The notes beneath the pieces were generated by a model. The model had not been told where the DNA came from. It was given only the letters and a program-made list of their open reading frames with translations, and did no database searches. Shown one piece after another: positions 43,001-54,900 of a stretch of 64,000 nucleotides of DNA. Numbering within the stretch: position 1 is the first letter of the stretch; each line of letters starts with the position of its first letter. A program made the position numbers and the translations under genes. Origin of the DNA: Saccharum officinarum (taxonomy: Eukaryota > Streptophyta > Magnoliopsida > Poales > Poaceae); contig CM036197.1 in NCBI GenBank assembly GCA_020631735.1, positions 45,431,880 to 45,495,879 of the forward strand, given 5' to 3'.

Positions 43001-45221
43001 GTTAATTGAATTGCCAAATGTGGAAAGATGTATTGGTACTTATAAGAAGGATTTGTCTTCTCGCCTGCGGATACTGAGGATGGAGCGATGTGGCAAACTA
43101 AAGAACCTCACTTTATTCCAGAGCTATGATTGTTTCAAGGCTGAACAGAAGACATGGTTTCCATTTCTCAGCAAACTCACCATCAAGCATTGCCCTCAGA
43201 TAATGTAGTTGTTTCTCCTTTTACTTCTTCATATAAAGCATGCACTGCTTTTTTTTCATTTTCCAAGTAACAGGTCCTTATTTTGTTCTTCAAATAGTCA
43301 GTCATTAGATCGTTGAAATTGCAGGCAATGGACAGTTCTTCCACTCGAGGAGATGCAGTCTCTTGAGGAGTTGGAGTTGGTTGAGATGCCAGGTGTCATG
43401 AAATTATCAGTTCCTTGCCTGAAGAAGCTGATACTGATTCAGTTGCCAAACCTAGAATGTTGCACCAGTCTAAATGAGGACCAACTTTCTGACAGCATAA
43501 AAGTACTGCAGATTGTAAAATGCAGCAAATTATTCCATTTTCCTGTATTGCAGGTTTCTCTGTCTCAAGATGAGGAGAAAGAATGGCTGCCTAACACGTA
43601 TGAACTCATAGTGCATGATTGTCCTCATTTGATGGTGTTATGTCCTCTTCCACCTTCCACCAAATGTTCCAAGGTATCTGTATCTATCCGAGGAGTTTCA
43701 GCGCCTGCAGCAATGGAAATGACGAAGGATTGGTCCTCTTTTACAATTCAGTCTGAAGACCTGAGTGTCTTGGATGAGAAGGTGTTGGCATTCAACAACT
43801 TGACTAGCATACTTAACTTTAACATTGTAAGCTGCCCCAATCTAGTCTCTGTGTCATTTCAAGCTTTCAGGAAACTGTTATATTTAGAGAGAATGGAAAT
43901 AATTGATTGTCCCAAGTTGTTCTCACCAAGAATGATGTTAGATGAGATTTACAATGGTAAGAAAAAGATGTTCCTTCCTACACCATTTGCAAGACACCTG
44001 ACAATCAAGTCATCTGTTACGATGGGAGAACTGTTGCTTCCTTGTGTCCGGTCTCTTGAGCTGACTATCAAAGATTGCTGGAAGATAACTTCTGTGCCAT
44101 TTATATGCCCCATAGAAGAACAGAGCAGACATCTTTCGTTGCTGTATATATCCTCGACCATTACTTCAACAAAAACAACTTTAACAAGGCATGAGCAGGT
44201 TCTCTTGAAAATTCCACATCCTCTTTATACATTTGTCAAGAAGTTGCACATATCCAACTGCCCTGGATTAGTATTTTGCAACAGCAAAGAAGGCTTTTCA
44301 ACATTCTCTTTCCTTGAGGTACTGACAGTTACGGGGTGTCCTGAACTACTAATGTCCATGGTGCATGAAAACATCCATCAGAGGTTCCTCCTTCCACCAT
44401 CACTGAACCAGTTTGAGGCCACCCATCTCCCCCCAGGACTGCAGCCCTATTTCCCAAGGAATCATACCTCACTCAGGAGACTGACAGTGTGGGACAGCCC
44501 AAGATTGGAATCCCTTCAGCTGCATTTTTGTAAAGGTTTGGAGGACATAGAAATATTCAGCTGTAAGAACTTGTCTGCATTGGGGGGTTTGCTATATCGC
44601 AACTCTCTTAAAATCTTGAAGCTTGAAAGGAATCCAAAGCTGACCATTATTTCATTGGAACCCAGCTACCATGATCAAGAGAGCTGGGAATATCAGACTG
44701 GAGGTCACAATCTGTACTCTAGACTGGAGCGGCTTGAAACCGATGACGTCTCCCTTCTCACCATGTCCTTCTGTAAACACATCACTGCTCTGCAGCACCT
44801 TACACTTTCCAGCTCCAGAAGCCATAACAGAATGACTAGACTATCAGAGGAACAACAGGGAGCACTTCAGCAACTTACCTCCCTCAAGGAGCTACGGTTT
44901 CTCTGCTGCTATGATCTGCTCTCATTGCCTGCAGTGCTGCACTGCCTTTCCTCCCTCAAGAAATTGGAGATTGGACATTGCCCGAGCATCTCTAGGTTGC
45001 CAGAAGAGGGCCTCCCACTTGCATCAATGGAAGAGTTGGAAATAAGAGGGTGCAGTGAAGAGCTATACAAGCAATGCAGGCTTGCAGCAACGAGCAAGCT
45101 AAGGGTCATAATTGATGGTGAGGTTGTTGATGACCTTATGGCGTGTGCCCTGACGGAGCCTCTTGGAGGCCAAACTGGGCCCTGGCCCTCCCTTGCTTCA
45201 TTCCGCCGTCACTACACATAA
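40072..45221 (+). pseudogene. NLR3: CC-NB-ARC-LRR resistance gene homolog, decayed, no BED
   Basis: Exons about 40072-40353, 40561-43204, 43325-45221. Exon 1 gives a CC start (VDAAVGWLVQSILGSLLTDK) but lacks the EDVID segment through a small deletion that shifts frame. Exon 2 opens with a Ser/Thr-rich linker instead of BED, needs a frame change in nine A near 40719-40727, then has VYGRD, GNGGVGKTTLAR, RFLLVVDDVCD, NPLAAQSVGALL and CFSYCSLFP. Stops follow at about 41747 and 42489, a frame change near 41995 at six A. The MHD (YIMHDLMHELA) and LRRs are well kept. A receptor family member, more distant from NLR1/NLR2. Confidence 0.9.
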
Positions 45222-45343
45222 CGGCATGTTCGCTTGGGCTGATCTGGCTGGCTGAAAGTACTGCTGGCTGGTTTTTTATGAGAGAAAAACACTGCTGGCT
45301 GGCTGGCTGATTTGGCTGATAATCTCAAGCGAACAGGCTTAAC
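45219..45343. mobile_element. Small MITE touching the NLR3 stop codon
   Basis: About 117 bp with ends GGCATGTTCGCTTGGG and CTCAAGCGAACAGGCTT (inverted), rich in GGCTGGCTG, flanked by TAAC on both sides. The left duplication contains the NLR3 TAA. Confidence 0.65.
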
Positions 45344-46032
45344 ACTGTTGTCCTGTTGCTCCATGAAACAGATGTTGTGTGTAGCTACGCATAGGAAGTG
45401 GGATGCCTAGGCTATAGAGGAAAAAGAAGTGTAGGGGAGGCCTAGGTCCCTACATTTTATATTCCTGATACCTGCTATTAGTGGGAAAAGAAGATGAATA
45501 GAATGTTGCTACCTGCTATACAGTGCTCCAAGTTTTAAGGTCTACAAATGTGCTTGATAACTGTCTCTGTCTTTGGATGAATCAGGTATTACCTATCTTC
45601 TCATAAATTCAGTAATTGGATTCATACCCTCAGCTTCCTCCTGCTAATAAGTAAGCAATCTATCTGCAGGCGTGCAAATTTGACGGTTTCGTATATGCCG
45701 CAACTCATGCACACAAAGCAGGTATCTTGTGGTGGTGTTCTACAATTTGTCAGAAACTAGTTACCCGGATGCTAACTTTAGGAACTTTTGACCATGTGCT
45801 GACTGTAAAATTTTTCATGTTCGACTCTGCAGGGATGTTACTTGTGGACTAATGCCCATCATTCCTTGGTGTCACGACTAATGCTGTCGACTGGTCGAGG
45901 GAACATCATTTGTGAGATACATGGTACATCATTGTTGTAGGGATACCTGCGGGTTGCATTTAGCTTGATCCACCGCTACATCTCATTTGGCCACATTGAC
46001 CCACTAAATCGTTGTCTGCGGAGAGGCTGTCT
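45344..46032 (+). other. 3' flank of NLR3, no gene seen
   Basis: Nearly 700 bp of AT-rich DNA that may hold the NLR3 3'UTR and a downstream intron-like stretch. I see no conserved frame, RNA gene or repeat boundary. Confidence 0.4.
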
Positions 46033-46463
46033 AGGCCCTGTTCGGCTAATGGTTTTTTCGGCTGATAAGGGGGTGTTTAGTTCAAGTGACTAAAGTTTAG
46101 AAGGTGCGACTAAAGAGTGTTATAGGGGTATTCAAATACTAATAAAAAAATAAATTACATAATCCGTCAGTACTTCGCAAGACGAATTTATTAAGCCTAA
46201 TTAATCCGTCATTAGCATATGTTTACTGTAGCATTTTATTGTCAAATCATGGACTAATTAGGCTTAAAAGATTCGTCTCGCAAAATAGTATCAATCTGTG
46301 TATTTAATTTCGTAAATAGTCTATATTTAATACTTCATGCATGTGTCCAAACATTCGATGGGACAACGACTAAAGGTTAGGAGGGGGAACTAAACACCCC
46401 CTTAAGTCAGGCTAATGCTGTTTTGTTGTGAGAGAAAAACACTGTACCATGGCTGCGAAGCCG
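46033..46463. mobile_element. Nested pair of MITEs
   Basis: An inner element of about 334 bp (46069-46402), with ends GGGGGTGTTTAGTTC and GAACTAAACACCCCC and TAA on both sides, sits inside an outer short MITE whose halves read GGCCCTGTTCGGCTAATGG...GGCTGATAA and GTCAGGCTAATGC...GAAGCCGGG. Joining the halves restores the usual GGCTGATAAG of that family. From 46464 to 46882 I see no gene. Confidence 0.75.
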
Positions 46464-46882
46464 GGTTGATGTTGTTTTGTTGTGCGGAGAGCCTTGTTGT
46501 CATCAATCTCCTGTGTGCAATTTGTGACCATTTTTTTAAGTTTAATTTACAGAACTCGAAGCTTGTTTGTTTGTGTGGTTTTGGGCCATGTACCTGGTTG
46601 ATCGATTTTATTTGTATAGACTATTTCGATGAGAAGTTAATGCATGTGTTTCGTCGATGTCAGGATGCTGTGTTGAATTTTGTCCGTCGATGTGGCCTTG
46701 GAATCGGAAGGGTCTGCAGATGGAACTTAAGTGCGTCCTTTGAACATTTTGTAACCTTCCATTGGCTTTGAATCAATTGGCATAAGGGTCACGCTTCTCA
46801 TCCAATTGTTTCAGATGTAATGGTGATAATACTGCAAATTGCAGCACGACACGCGCTGTTGCTTTTGCTGTCGGATGTTTGT

Positions 46883-47123
46883 GTGCTGTTAAGGATGAAA
46901 ACGGTCGGAAACGGTCGAAAACGGACTTACGATATAGAAAAACGAAAGCGGTCGGTTCGGAATATTTCTACATTTAGCAATTAAAGAGTACAAAAAATGT
47001 TTGAAAATGGTTGTGAAACCAATTGAAACTGACAATTTTTCATGTTAAAAAACGGTTCATAATATAGAAAACGAAAACGGTCAATTCAGAATATTTCTGT
47101 TCCGTTTTGATCCTAGTGCTGTG
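46883..47123. mobile_element. hAT-type MITE with 8-bp target-site duplication
   Basis: Ends AAGGATGAAAACGG and CCGTTTTGATCCTA are imperfect inverted repeats. GTGCTGTT and GTGCTGTG flank them (7 of 8). Internal AAACGGTC and GAATATTTCT repeats are typical hAT subterminal motifs. Confidence 0.75.
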
Positions 47124-47196
47124 TGCTAGTGTCAGATACGCGCGTACTACTCCAGAGGGAGGTGGGTGAGGGGTACACCCAGTCACCCGCCTACTC

Positions 47197-47444
47197 TCAG
47201 GGCATGTTTAGATGCAAAAATTTTTAGCTAAAATTCTGTAGCACTTTTCGTTGTTATTTGGTAAAATTTGTCTAATCATGGACTAACTAGGCTCAAAAGA
47301 TTCGTCTCGACATTTACAGACAAACTGCACAATTAGTTATTTTTTTACCTATATTTAATGTTCTATGCATGCGTCTAAAGATTCGATGTGACAGGTACTG
47401 CGCAAAATTTTTTGGCTCATTTTGGCCATCTAAACTAGGCATCA
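47197..47444. mobile_element. Tourist-like MITE next to the right arm
   Basis: GGGCATGTTTAGATGC to CCATCTAAACTAGGCA, about 242 bp, with TCA on both sides and the typical ACTAGGCTCAAAAGATTCGT block. It lies about 105 bp inside the right inverted-repeat boundary. Confidence 0.75.
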
Positions 47445-47692
47445 GTGACGTGGGTCCCCTTTGTCACTACACGGCTAATAATCTTCTCCGCATGTGGAAA
47501 ACCGAGCCTTGGTATCGGTTTACGTTTTGGTTTCGGATCAAAGATGTCCTAATCATCATGTCGTCGTCCGTGTCCGTGTTACTTAAGCTATGCACGTATC
47601 TGACTCCTTTTGACCAGGGGTTGTTGATGCGAAAATTCAAGGTAGAGAAAGGACGCCAGAACCATATAACAACGTTCGGGTTTTGGTTCATA

Positions 47693-47873
47693 TAAGGGCC
47701 GGTTTAGATCCGAAAAATTTGGCAAAATGGTACTGTAGCGCGTTTCGTCTAAACTGTGTAATTAGTTTTATTTTTTATCTATATTTAATGCTTCATGCAT
47801 GTGTCCAAAGATTCGATGTGACGGAGAATCTGAAAAATTTTGCAAAATTTTCTGGGAACTAAACAGGGCCTAA
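47693..47873. mobile_element. Short Tourist-like MITE (right-arm copy)
   Basis: Mate of 21221-21393, flanked by TAA. Two to three bases longer than the left copy because of small indels (for example GGCAAAATGG here). Confidence 0.75.
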
Positions 47874-49642
47874 GTCTTCGGTTTTTCGGTTCTTATGTAT
47901 ACACACGTCTTGGCACTTGATGTTTTTTAAGTTGTTATTATATTCCCTGTGATCGGAAACGACCGTAGCCAAGAAAAGAGGAGGTAAAGGTCTCGCAAAC
48001 CTGAAAAAAATGTTTAGGACACATAAATATAGGGCTACTATATACTCTCATCAGTCCAAAAAATAATGTAACTATGGGTTGCGTGGCATCAAAAGTGGTT
48101 TATATTTAACCAAATTTCTAGTAAATACTATTCACTAGATTAGTTTCCGTCAGTTTTTTTTCTTGCATGTTCCTCCCGTAATTTTTCTCAAAAAAGTTTC
48201 TTACAAAATAAATATCTCCACCATTAAATTATTGATGTAGTTTAACTAAAAACCAAATTTATCTTTATTTATCTACTCTTATCTTATCTCTTTTTTGAGC
48301 AAAAATATTATCTGTCTATATCTATATCTATATTTATCCTAATAATAAATGGGCAAAATTTTAGCCTATTTTTTTCATCGACCCCATTCATTGTAGCCCA
48401 ACAGCTGGCCCACCCCTTGGTTTCCCCTCGCCTCAGCCCAAGTTATTACGTACACCGGCGTCCTGTCGTTCCGCGTCAACGCCATGGCCGTGCTCAAAAG
48501 TCTGTTGCCGACGTCTCGTCCCGGAGGCCGTCTCCATTCGCGCTGCCATCATCCTTAAACACACGCTCGCGCAGGATCCCTTGGTGCCAGCAAGCGCACC
48601 ACCATTGACACGTCAGCAGTATGGCCGTGCTTTGCACCGCCCGCCGCTCCGCAGACACGTAGGGTCATCTCCAGGGAAGCCACACGCACGCGTCTTGGTC
48701 CAGAGAAGCTCCCTCGCAGGTAAATCATCGCTGCCGAGCTTTCCTTACCGCCTAGCTGTCGGTGTGTCGTCGTGTCGTGATCGCTTTGCGCCACCGCACA
48801 TGACCCGACCCCCCACACGTCACCTCCATCGTCGATACTACCACCTGCAGGTGCGTCAGGGCTCGGGGAATCTCCTCTGCCTGATCTTCGACGCCGGGGA
48901 TACATGTGCCGGCAACCGCTAGTGCGACACATCCTGCTCTACTCGAGAGATTCGTCGGGAGGGTTTTTCCAAGACGTTTGGTGCGAATCATATGACTTAT
49001 GTGAATAGTGTCAGAGAGCTCGGATTGGTTCCTCGAAACTTTGGTGTTTTTTTGCAAAAGCGTGCCCGCATCCTGGGCTTCCCACTTGGGCCGGCCTACT
49101 TTACCCGCGTTAGGCCACTTCGCGCCAGACTGGGCTAAGTCGGACCAGATTTGGCCCATGTGCCTTTTTATTTTTATTTATATATCTATATCTATCATTT
49201 TTGTTTAAGCTGAAAGCTTGTAACAATTGAAATAAATTAAATAAAATATAAAATATAAATCCAATTTTGTTGAACACTAAACGTGGATACATAAAACTTC
49301 AGGCTTTAGTGTCAAAAATAGTGGTTGTAGACTTGTAATTGTTAATCTAGAGTTTAATGTATTTAATTAGTAGATATAGTACCTGTGATCCAAATGTTAT
49401 TATGACAGCTTAATCTTAGTGTGTATGATGTGTGATAAAAATTCCATGCTCATTTGATGTGTTATGACTGAGTTCTTTTGAAATGCTTGTTTAATGCGTT
49501 TATTAAAAAAAACTATCTATACACAAAACGTAACATTTTCATCCATCATTTCTTGTCAAATTTTAATAGATTTTTTCTTCCCGTTGCAACGCATGGGCAT
49601 ATTTGCTAGTCTTTTATTAAACAGTGTTAGGATTAAAACTTG
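47874..49642. other. Unclassified repeat-like DNA, right-arm copy
   Basis: Mate of 19449-21220. Same lack of a supported gene. Confidence 0.4.
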
Positions 49643-49806
49643 GAACATCTTACTCTTTTTTTCTCGATCACGCGAAAGATTTGCGTGTCTTTATATTAAG
49701 ATAGAAAAAACGAGTTTGATTACAAGATGCTCGAGGGGTGTCCGGGTGGGCTTTACAAGTTTTGCAAGACTGCCTATGCCCACCACAAAGCTGGTGAACA
49801 TCTTAC
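49643..49806 (-). mobile_element. LINE 3' tail, right-arm copy
   Basis: Mate of 19285-19448, with both GAACATCTTAC duplications kept. Confidence 0.75.
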
Positions 49807-50060
49807 CCTGAAAGTGTATTTAACAGCATGCACCGTTCTGCACCCCAAAAAGATTAAGCCTAGAAGTATTATATATGGGCTTGCTAGCGCTTGTCCGAGC
49901 AGGTCGTCCGAACGCCCGCGCCTGTAGCCGTTTCCCACGCTATTTCGTGCACCCACATAGGGCCCACGCTGCCCTGAACGCACCAACATCGAGAAAGAGG
50001 GGGAGGGGTGGTGGATGCATAGCCACCGAGGCGAGGCAACAGAAAGCGAGGAGGAAGATA

Positions 50061-50441
50061 CAACACCTGATCTATTTTTTTGAAACATCCAGATGTAACA
50101 CTTACAACATATATCTGAAGGCAGATAAAACATTTGAAACATGGATCTGAAACACTTGCAAAAATACATGAAAAACGCTTGAAAACCATTGTAAAATATA
50201 CACAACATCCAAATAAAACACTTGCAACATATGTATGAAACATATGCAATATCTAGATAAACACACTTGTTACGTTTAAAAAAACAGATGAAACATTCGA
50301 AACAAAAACTTGCAACATACATGTACAAAACATATGCAACATCTCGATTTATTTTTGCAACATCCATATGAAACACTTGCAAAACACTTGAAACAGACGC
50401 TTGCAACATGCGTTTTCAAGCGCAATATCTACTTGCTGCTT
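50061..50441. repeat. Degenerate TGAAACACTTGCAAC array, right-arm copy
   Basis: Mate of 18650-19030; next to the same GC-rich stretch (50455-50730). Confidence 0.5.
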
Positions 50442-50799
50442 GGACAAAAATGGTGTCGACGCGGAGCTCAACGCCGGCGTGGAGCTCGATGCCACGGAGT
50501 GGCGCGGAGGTCGCTGGTGTGGAGCTCGATGGCGGCACGGACCTCGGCAGGGGCCGCGTCTAGCGGATGGAGTGCAGCCGTGACGGGAGGCGCTAGTCCG
50601 GGCGGGGGCACACGGCGCGGGCGGGCAGCGGGGGGTGCGCGGCGTGAGCGGGGGCGGGTTCCGTCCTGCGAGCAGGGCGCAAGCGTGCAGAGCGCGCGGG
50701 CGGGGTCCATCCGAAGAGACGGACGCCCTGTAAGGAGCATTAAGAAGTATTAATACTTAATAGTATTGTGTAAAAAATTTAAAGAGATATCCACGATCT

Positions 50800-51048
50800 A
50801 CCACTCCCTCCGTCCAGAAAAGAACGTAACTATGAGAAGCGTGCTGGTCAAACTAGCTTAACTTTGACCAATTTTATAAAAAAAATATTAGCATTTATAT
50901 CTTTAAATAAATTTATTATGAAAATATATTTTATAACTAATCTAATGATACTTATTTTGTTTTGTAAATATTAGTACTTTTTTATATAATTCTAGTTAAA
51001 GTTTGAATTGTTTAATTTATCGGGATGTGCAAATTGCATTCTTTCACT
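50800..51048. mobile_element. Stowaway-like MITE, right-arm copy
   Basis: Mate of 18045-18293; begins CACTCCCTCCGTCCAGAAAA. Confidence 0.65.
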
Positions 51049-51289
51049 AAGTAATAACACACATCTGCACCAGCGGTTTAATAAAGCGCGAGGCCACATG
51101 CTCACGGAAGGTGACAACGACGCGACGCCGGTGACGGGGATGGGTAGGACAATCGGTTTCTACATTTGGTTTCTGCAGAAGTCCAGCGTGTGGTTTCTGC
51201 AGCTGGCGGGGGCCAAGGAATCGTCTAAAGCGCCACTTCTGAACACGCTGGTGAAGTCAAGCGCGCCAATGTCGCCTTCTGCCCTGTCC

Positions 51290-51310
51290 TGGGCTATATA
51301 TGCACACGCT
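51290..51310 (+). promoter_or_regulatory. Orphan TATA-box promoter, right-arm copy
   Basis: GGGCTATATATGCACACGC on the plus strand, followed after about 85 bp by the hAT 2 end (poly-A, then CGGTGGTCACCGAAATG). Confidence 0.35.
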
Positions 51311-51919
51311 CGCGTTCACTCTGCCAAGCAACACGACGACGCAAGCTACCGAGCTCCGCCCAAGGTTTTGGATTCAAAATGCAAAAAAAAAAAAAAAAAA
51401 CGGTGGTCACCGAAATGGGCGAATTTCGGAAATTTCGGACTGGTTTTCAAGCAAGTTGACCGGTCAAACAGTTCGTGTTTGACCGAATTTTGACCGAAAT
51501 TTTATCGAACTAGTCCGAATTTTTTTTATAAAGAACAGAGCAACAAATAAATCAGTTAAAAACGAGCATAAATTTAATTTCACAATAGCCCAGAAGGACA
51601 CCACATAAATTGAGCCAATATTTAAACAATTCAGTCCAGAGTTTGTTCATAGTTCCACAAATAGTCCAGAGTCCAAATTAAGTACACAACATAAGCCAAT
51701 CCAGAGGCCACTTGAATGAAGTCTAGTTCATCACTCCTCAAATAGTCCAAAGGAGTAGAACTGAAATTACAGTCCAGCCAGCCATACGTACACTAACAGA
51801 AATCGTCCAAAAGTAAGCAACGCAAAAGAAAATGTTAGCTAGCATATTGTCAATTGCCACTGGCACCTTTTTGTGTTTCATGGCAGTCATCCACCCATCA
51901 CCATGTACACACCAAAAAA

Positions 51920-54900
51920 TTACTTCCAGAACTGCTGCTGGAGAGCTGCTGCTGGACTGTACCTAAAAAAACATTCATAAAACAAAATTTATAAGTTAAC
52001 TTTAATTAAACAAACAACACTTCAATACTACATAATTTTCAGATGGTTCTATTGATAATATATATTGCATTTTGCACAAGTGAGAGATCTGAAGTTAGCA
52101 GGTGTGGTCGTGATCGTGAGTATAGGTTTATGAGTGCAGGTATAGGACAGGGCTGGCTGCAATGCAAGGATTAATTTTGAATGATCCTTGAAGAATCCTT
52201 GCAAAGAATGCACCTATGAAAAACAGGTTACTATCACTTGAGCAACAGTCTACTAAATAAGTAAATGGATATTAATGTCCTACTGGGTAAGCCACTAGAT
52301 GACCAATGAATATTTAGAAAGGGTACTGGAGCCCGACTTCTTACGGAAAGTATCACCAAACATGGCCAATGAAATCCAATCGAAATGAAAATTTAACCAA
52401 AGCCTTGCCTCATCATGAGCAACACATTCCAGCAACTAGTTTAACATGGCAGCATGTTCATATAGGTAACAGGATAAATAACAGCTTGCACAATGAAAAG
52501 GAAAATTAGAAACATGGAAGTAGCCATTTTCAGACAAATGGAAAAGTTTACCGTCTACAACAGATATATTGCAGAGAATTGACTATTTGTAAATTATGAT
52601 CAAATGAAAAAGATAACAACTATATAGAGATATATTGCAGAGAACTGCAGAGAATTGACTTACCTTGCCTTACCTTGACAGAAGAGTCATGCTACTCTCA
52701 TAGAGAGTAGAGAGGCTTTGAGTCCTCATCCTTTTAAGTCTTCCAGATCTGCGGCTATTAGGATTACCATCTTCCTCACCTAAAGCCTCTATGTCTTCTT
52801 CAACACTTGGTGCAGTTTGCACAGCCTCATCATCATCACAATTGTCTTCATCATCACTGTCATCATCACCTTCAGCTAAGTCCTCATCAAACTCATCCTC
52901 ACTATGTTCTTCATCACTTTCCCCAACTCAAACTCAATCTCCTCATCCTCAAACTCCCTAGCCCTCTTTCCACGAGATGAATTGCCTAGCTGGTTTTGAC
53001 ATAGATCATCCAAACTAGGGCCTACATCATTCATAGATCTATCTAACCAGTCCCATATTGGATTGTTCTCATCAAAAATTGCAGCATCTAACATCATAGA
53101 ACATGGATCAACTTCCTTGTCCTTCTGCTGATATCCACTGTCCTCTCGGATACGCTCCTTCAAGTTATAATGGACATACACAAGCTTATGCAACTTGTCA
53201 TAGCCTAGCTTGTTTCTAATCTTTGTATGCACCAGTGCAAAAGTACTCCGATTTCTCTCACAACCACTAGATGACACACATTGTGAAACAATACGTAATG
53301 CATACTTCTGTAAAGTAGGCACTTCTCCTCCAAACTGGAACCACCAATCAGCTGCCACAATGGGAATGGAAGTCAACCACAAGAAAAAGCACAGGTTCAA
53401 CAATTCAATGGACATGTAACTAAAATATTGAATTAGTTGGGCTTGTTCACATGCTTGCATTAAGCTGCTGCTGTAGCGTACTGGTTCTGTAGTAAATTGA
53501 GAGAAAAAAGGTGCAGCTATAGCAACAGCACCTGATTGCTGTAGAAAAAAGGTGCATCTAAAGCAACACCATATTGCTGTAGAAAAAAGGTACAGCTGCA
53601 GCAACAACACCATTGTTGCAAAATTTGGAGGGAGATGTTGAAACAAGAGATGCTCTAGAATTACACTACTCAATTATAGCCCCTTTATCTCCCAAACTTA
53701 AACAAGCATCCAACATACAATAAATTAGACTAGATGATACTTACTTGGGGACATAGATGTTGCTCCAGCACGTGCGATGAGGCAATTGAACCTCCCAAGG
53801 CATTCCCGAAAGACGGATATTTCCTTGATTGCCTGAACAACATCATCAGAAGTTTGTGCCATCTTCTCTATTGGGTCTGTTAGTGCTAAATAAAATTCTG
53901 GTTTGCTGCAAAAGTTGTGCTTGTAATGGGTCTCAGGATCAAGAACAACAGCTACATAAGGTGGAAAAGAGTTAGAATTTATGGCAGTACAACATGTAAC
54001 ATTGAAATTTAGTAGTAGTATTAATACCTGCAACCATTAATGTGTTTCTTTCCATATTGTCAACCCTCCTTGTCACCTTACTCATAAACCGATCAAACTG
54101 TCTTGTTCCTATGCCAAGCTGAACTTCCATTGCTTATATGGCTGCCATCATCCTCGGTTTGAACCCAGAAAGTGTGCATGACTTATGTGTATCTGCATAT
54201 CGCAGAACCAAATAAAGTGGTTTCAGTGCATCTACCACCCACTTCAGTGCAGACCACCGTGTAGAACTTGTCAAACACGCTTCCATGTACTCATAGTACT
54301 CATCATCCTTCCAGTCACTATCCTTCCAATCTTGTGAAACCATCCAAGCTCGGAGATATTCTTTCTTGTCAAGGAAACTCTGGAGGAACATAAATACAGT
54401 TCCAAAGCGAGTAGCATTAGGTCTTATCAATTCCCCACCAATCTTCTTCTTCATCTCATCATGCAGCCTGTTATGGTTGTACAGAAACCTACAGATATGC
54501 TTGGCACTTGCAACAACATTAGCAACCTTTCGAAACTTGCCAATGTCCTTCAACATGAGGTTGATAGTGTGAGCAGCACATGGCTGCCACAAAATATGCT
54601 TGTATTCCCCAATTAGCTTCTCACATGCTTTCTTGTAATTTGACCCATTGTCTGTGACAATTTGAACTACCAATTCAGGGCCAATTTTCTGAACCACCTT
54701 TCTAATTTCCCGATGTATAAAATCTGCATAGCCCCAAAATATAGTACAAATTAACAGCATGTTACTAACAGTAAACACATTAAGCTTAAAAGTATGTACA
54801 TGCCCATCTACTAACAGCTTAGTAGTAGAAGTTAACTGCATGTTACTAACAGTAAACACATTCAGCTTAACAACATGGAAAAAAACCTTAAAAGAGACCA

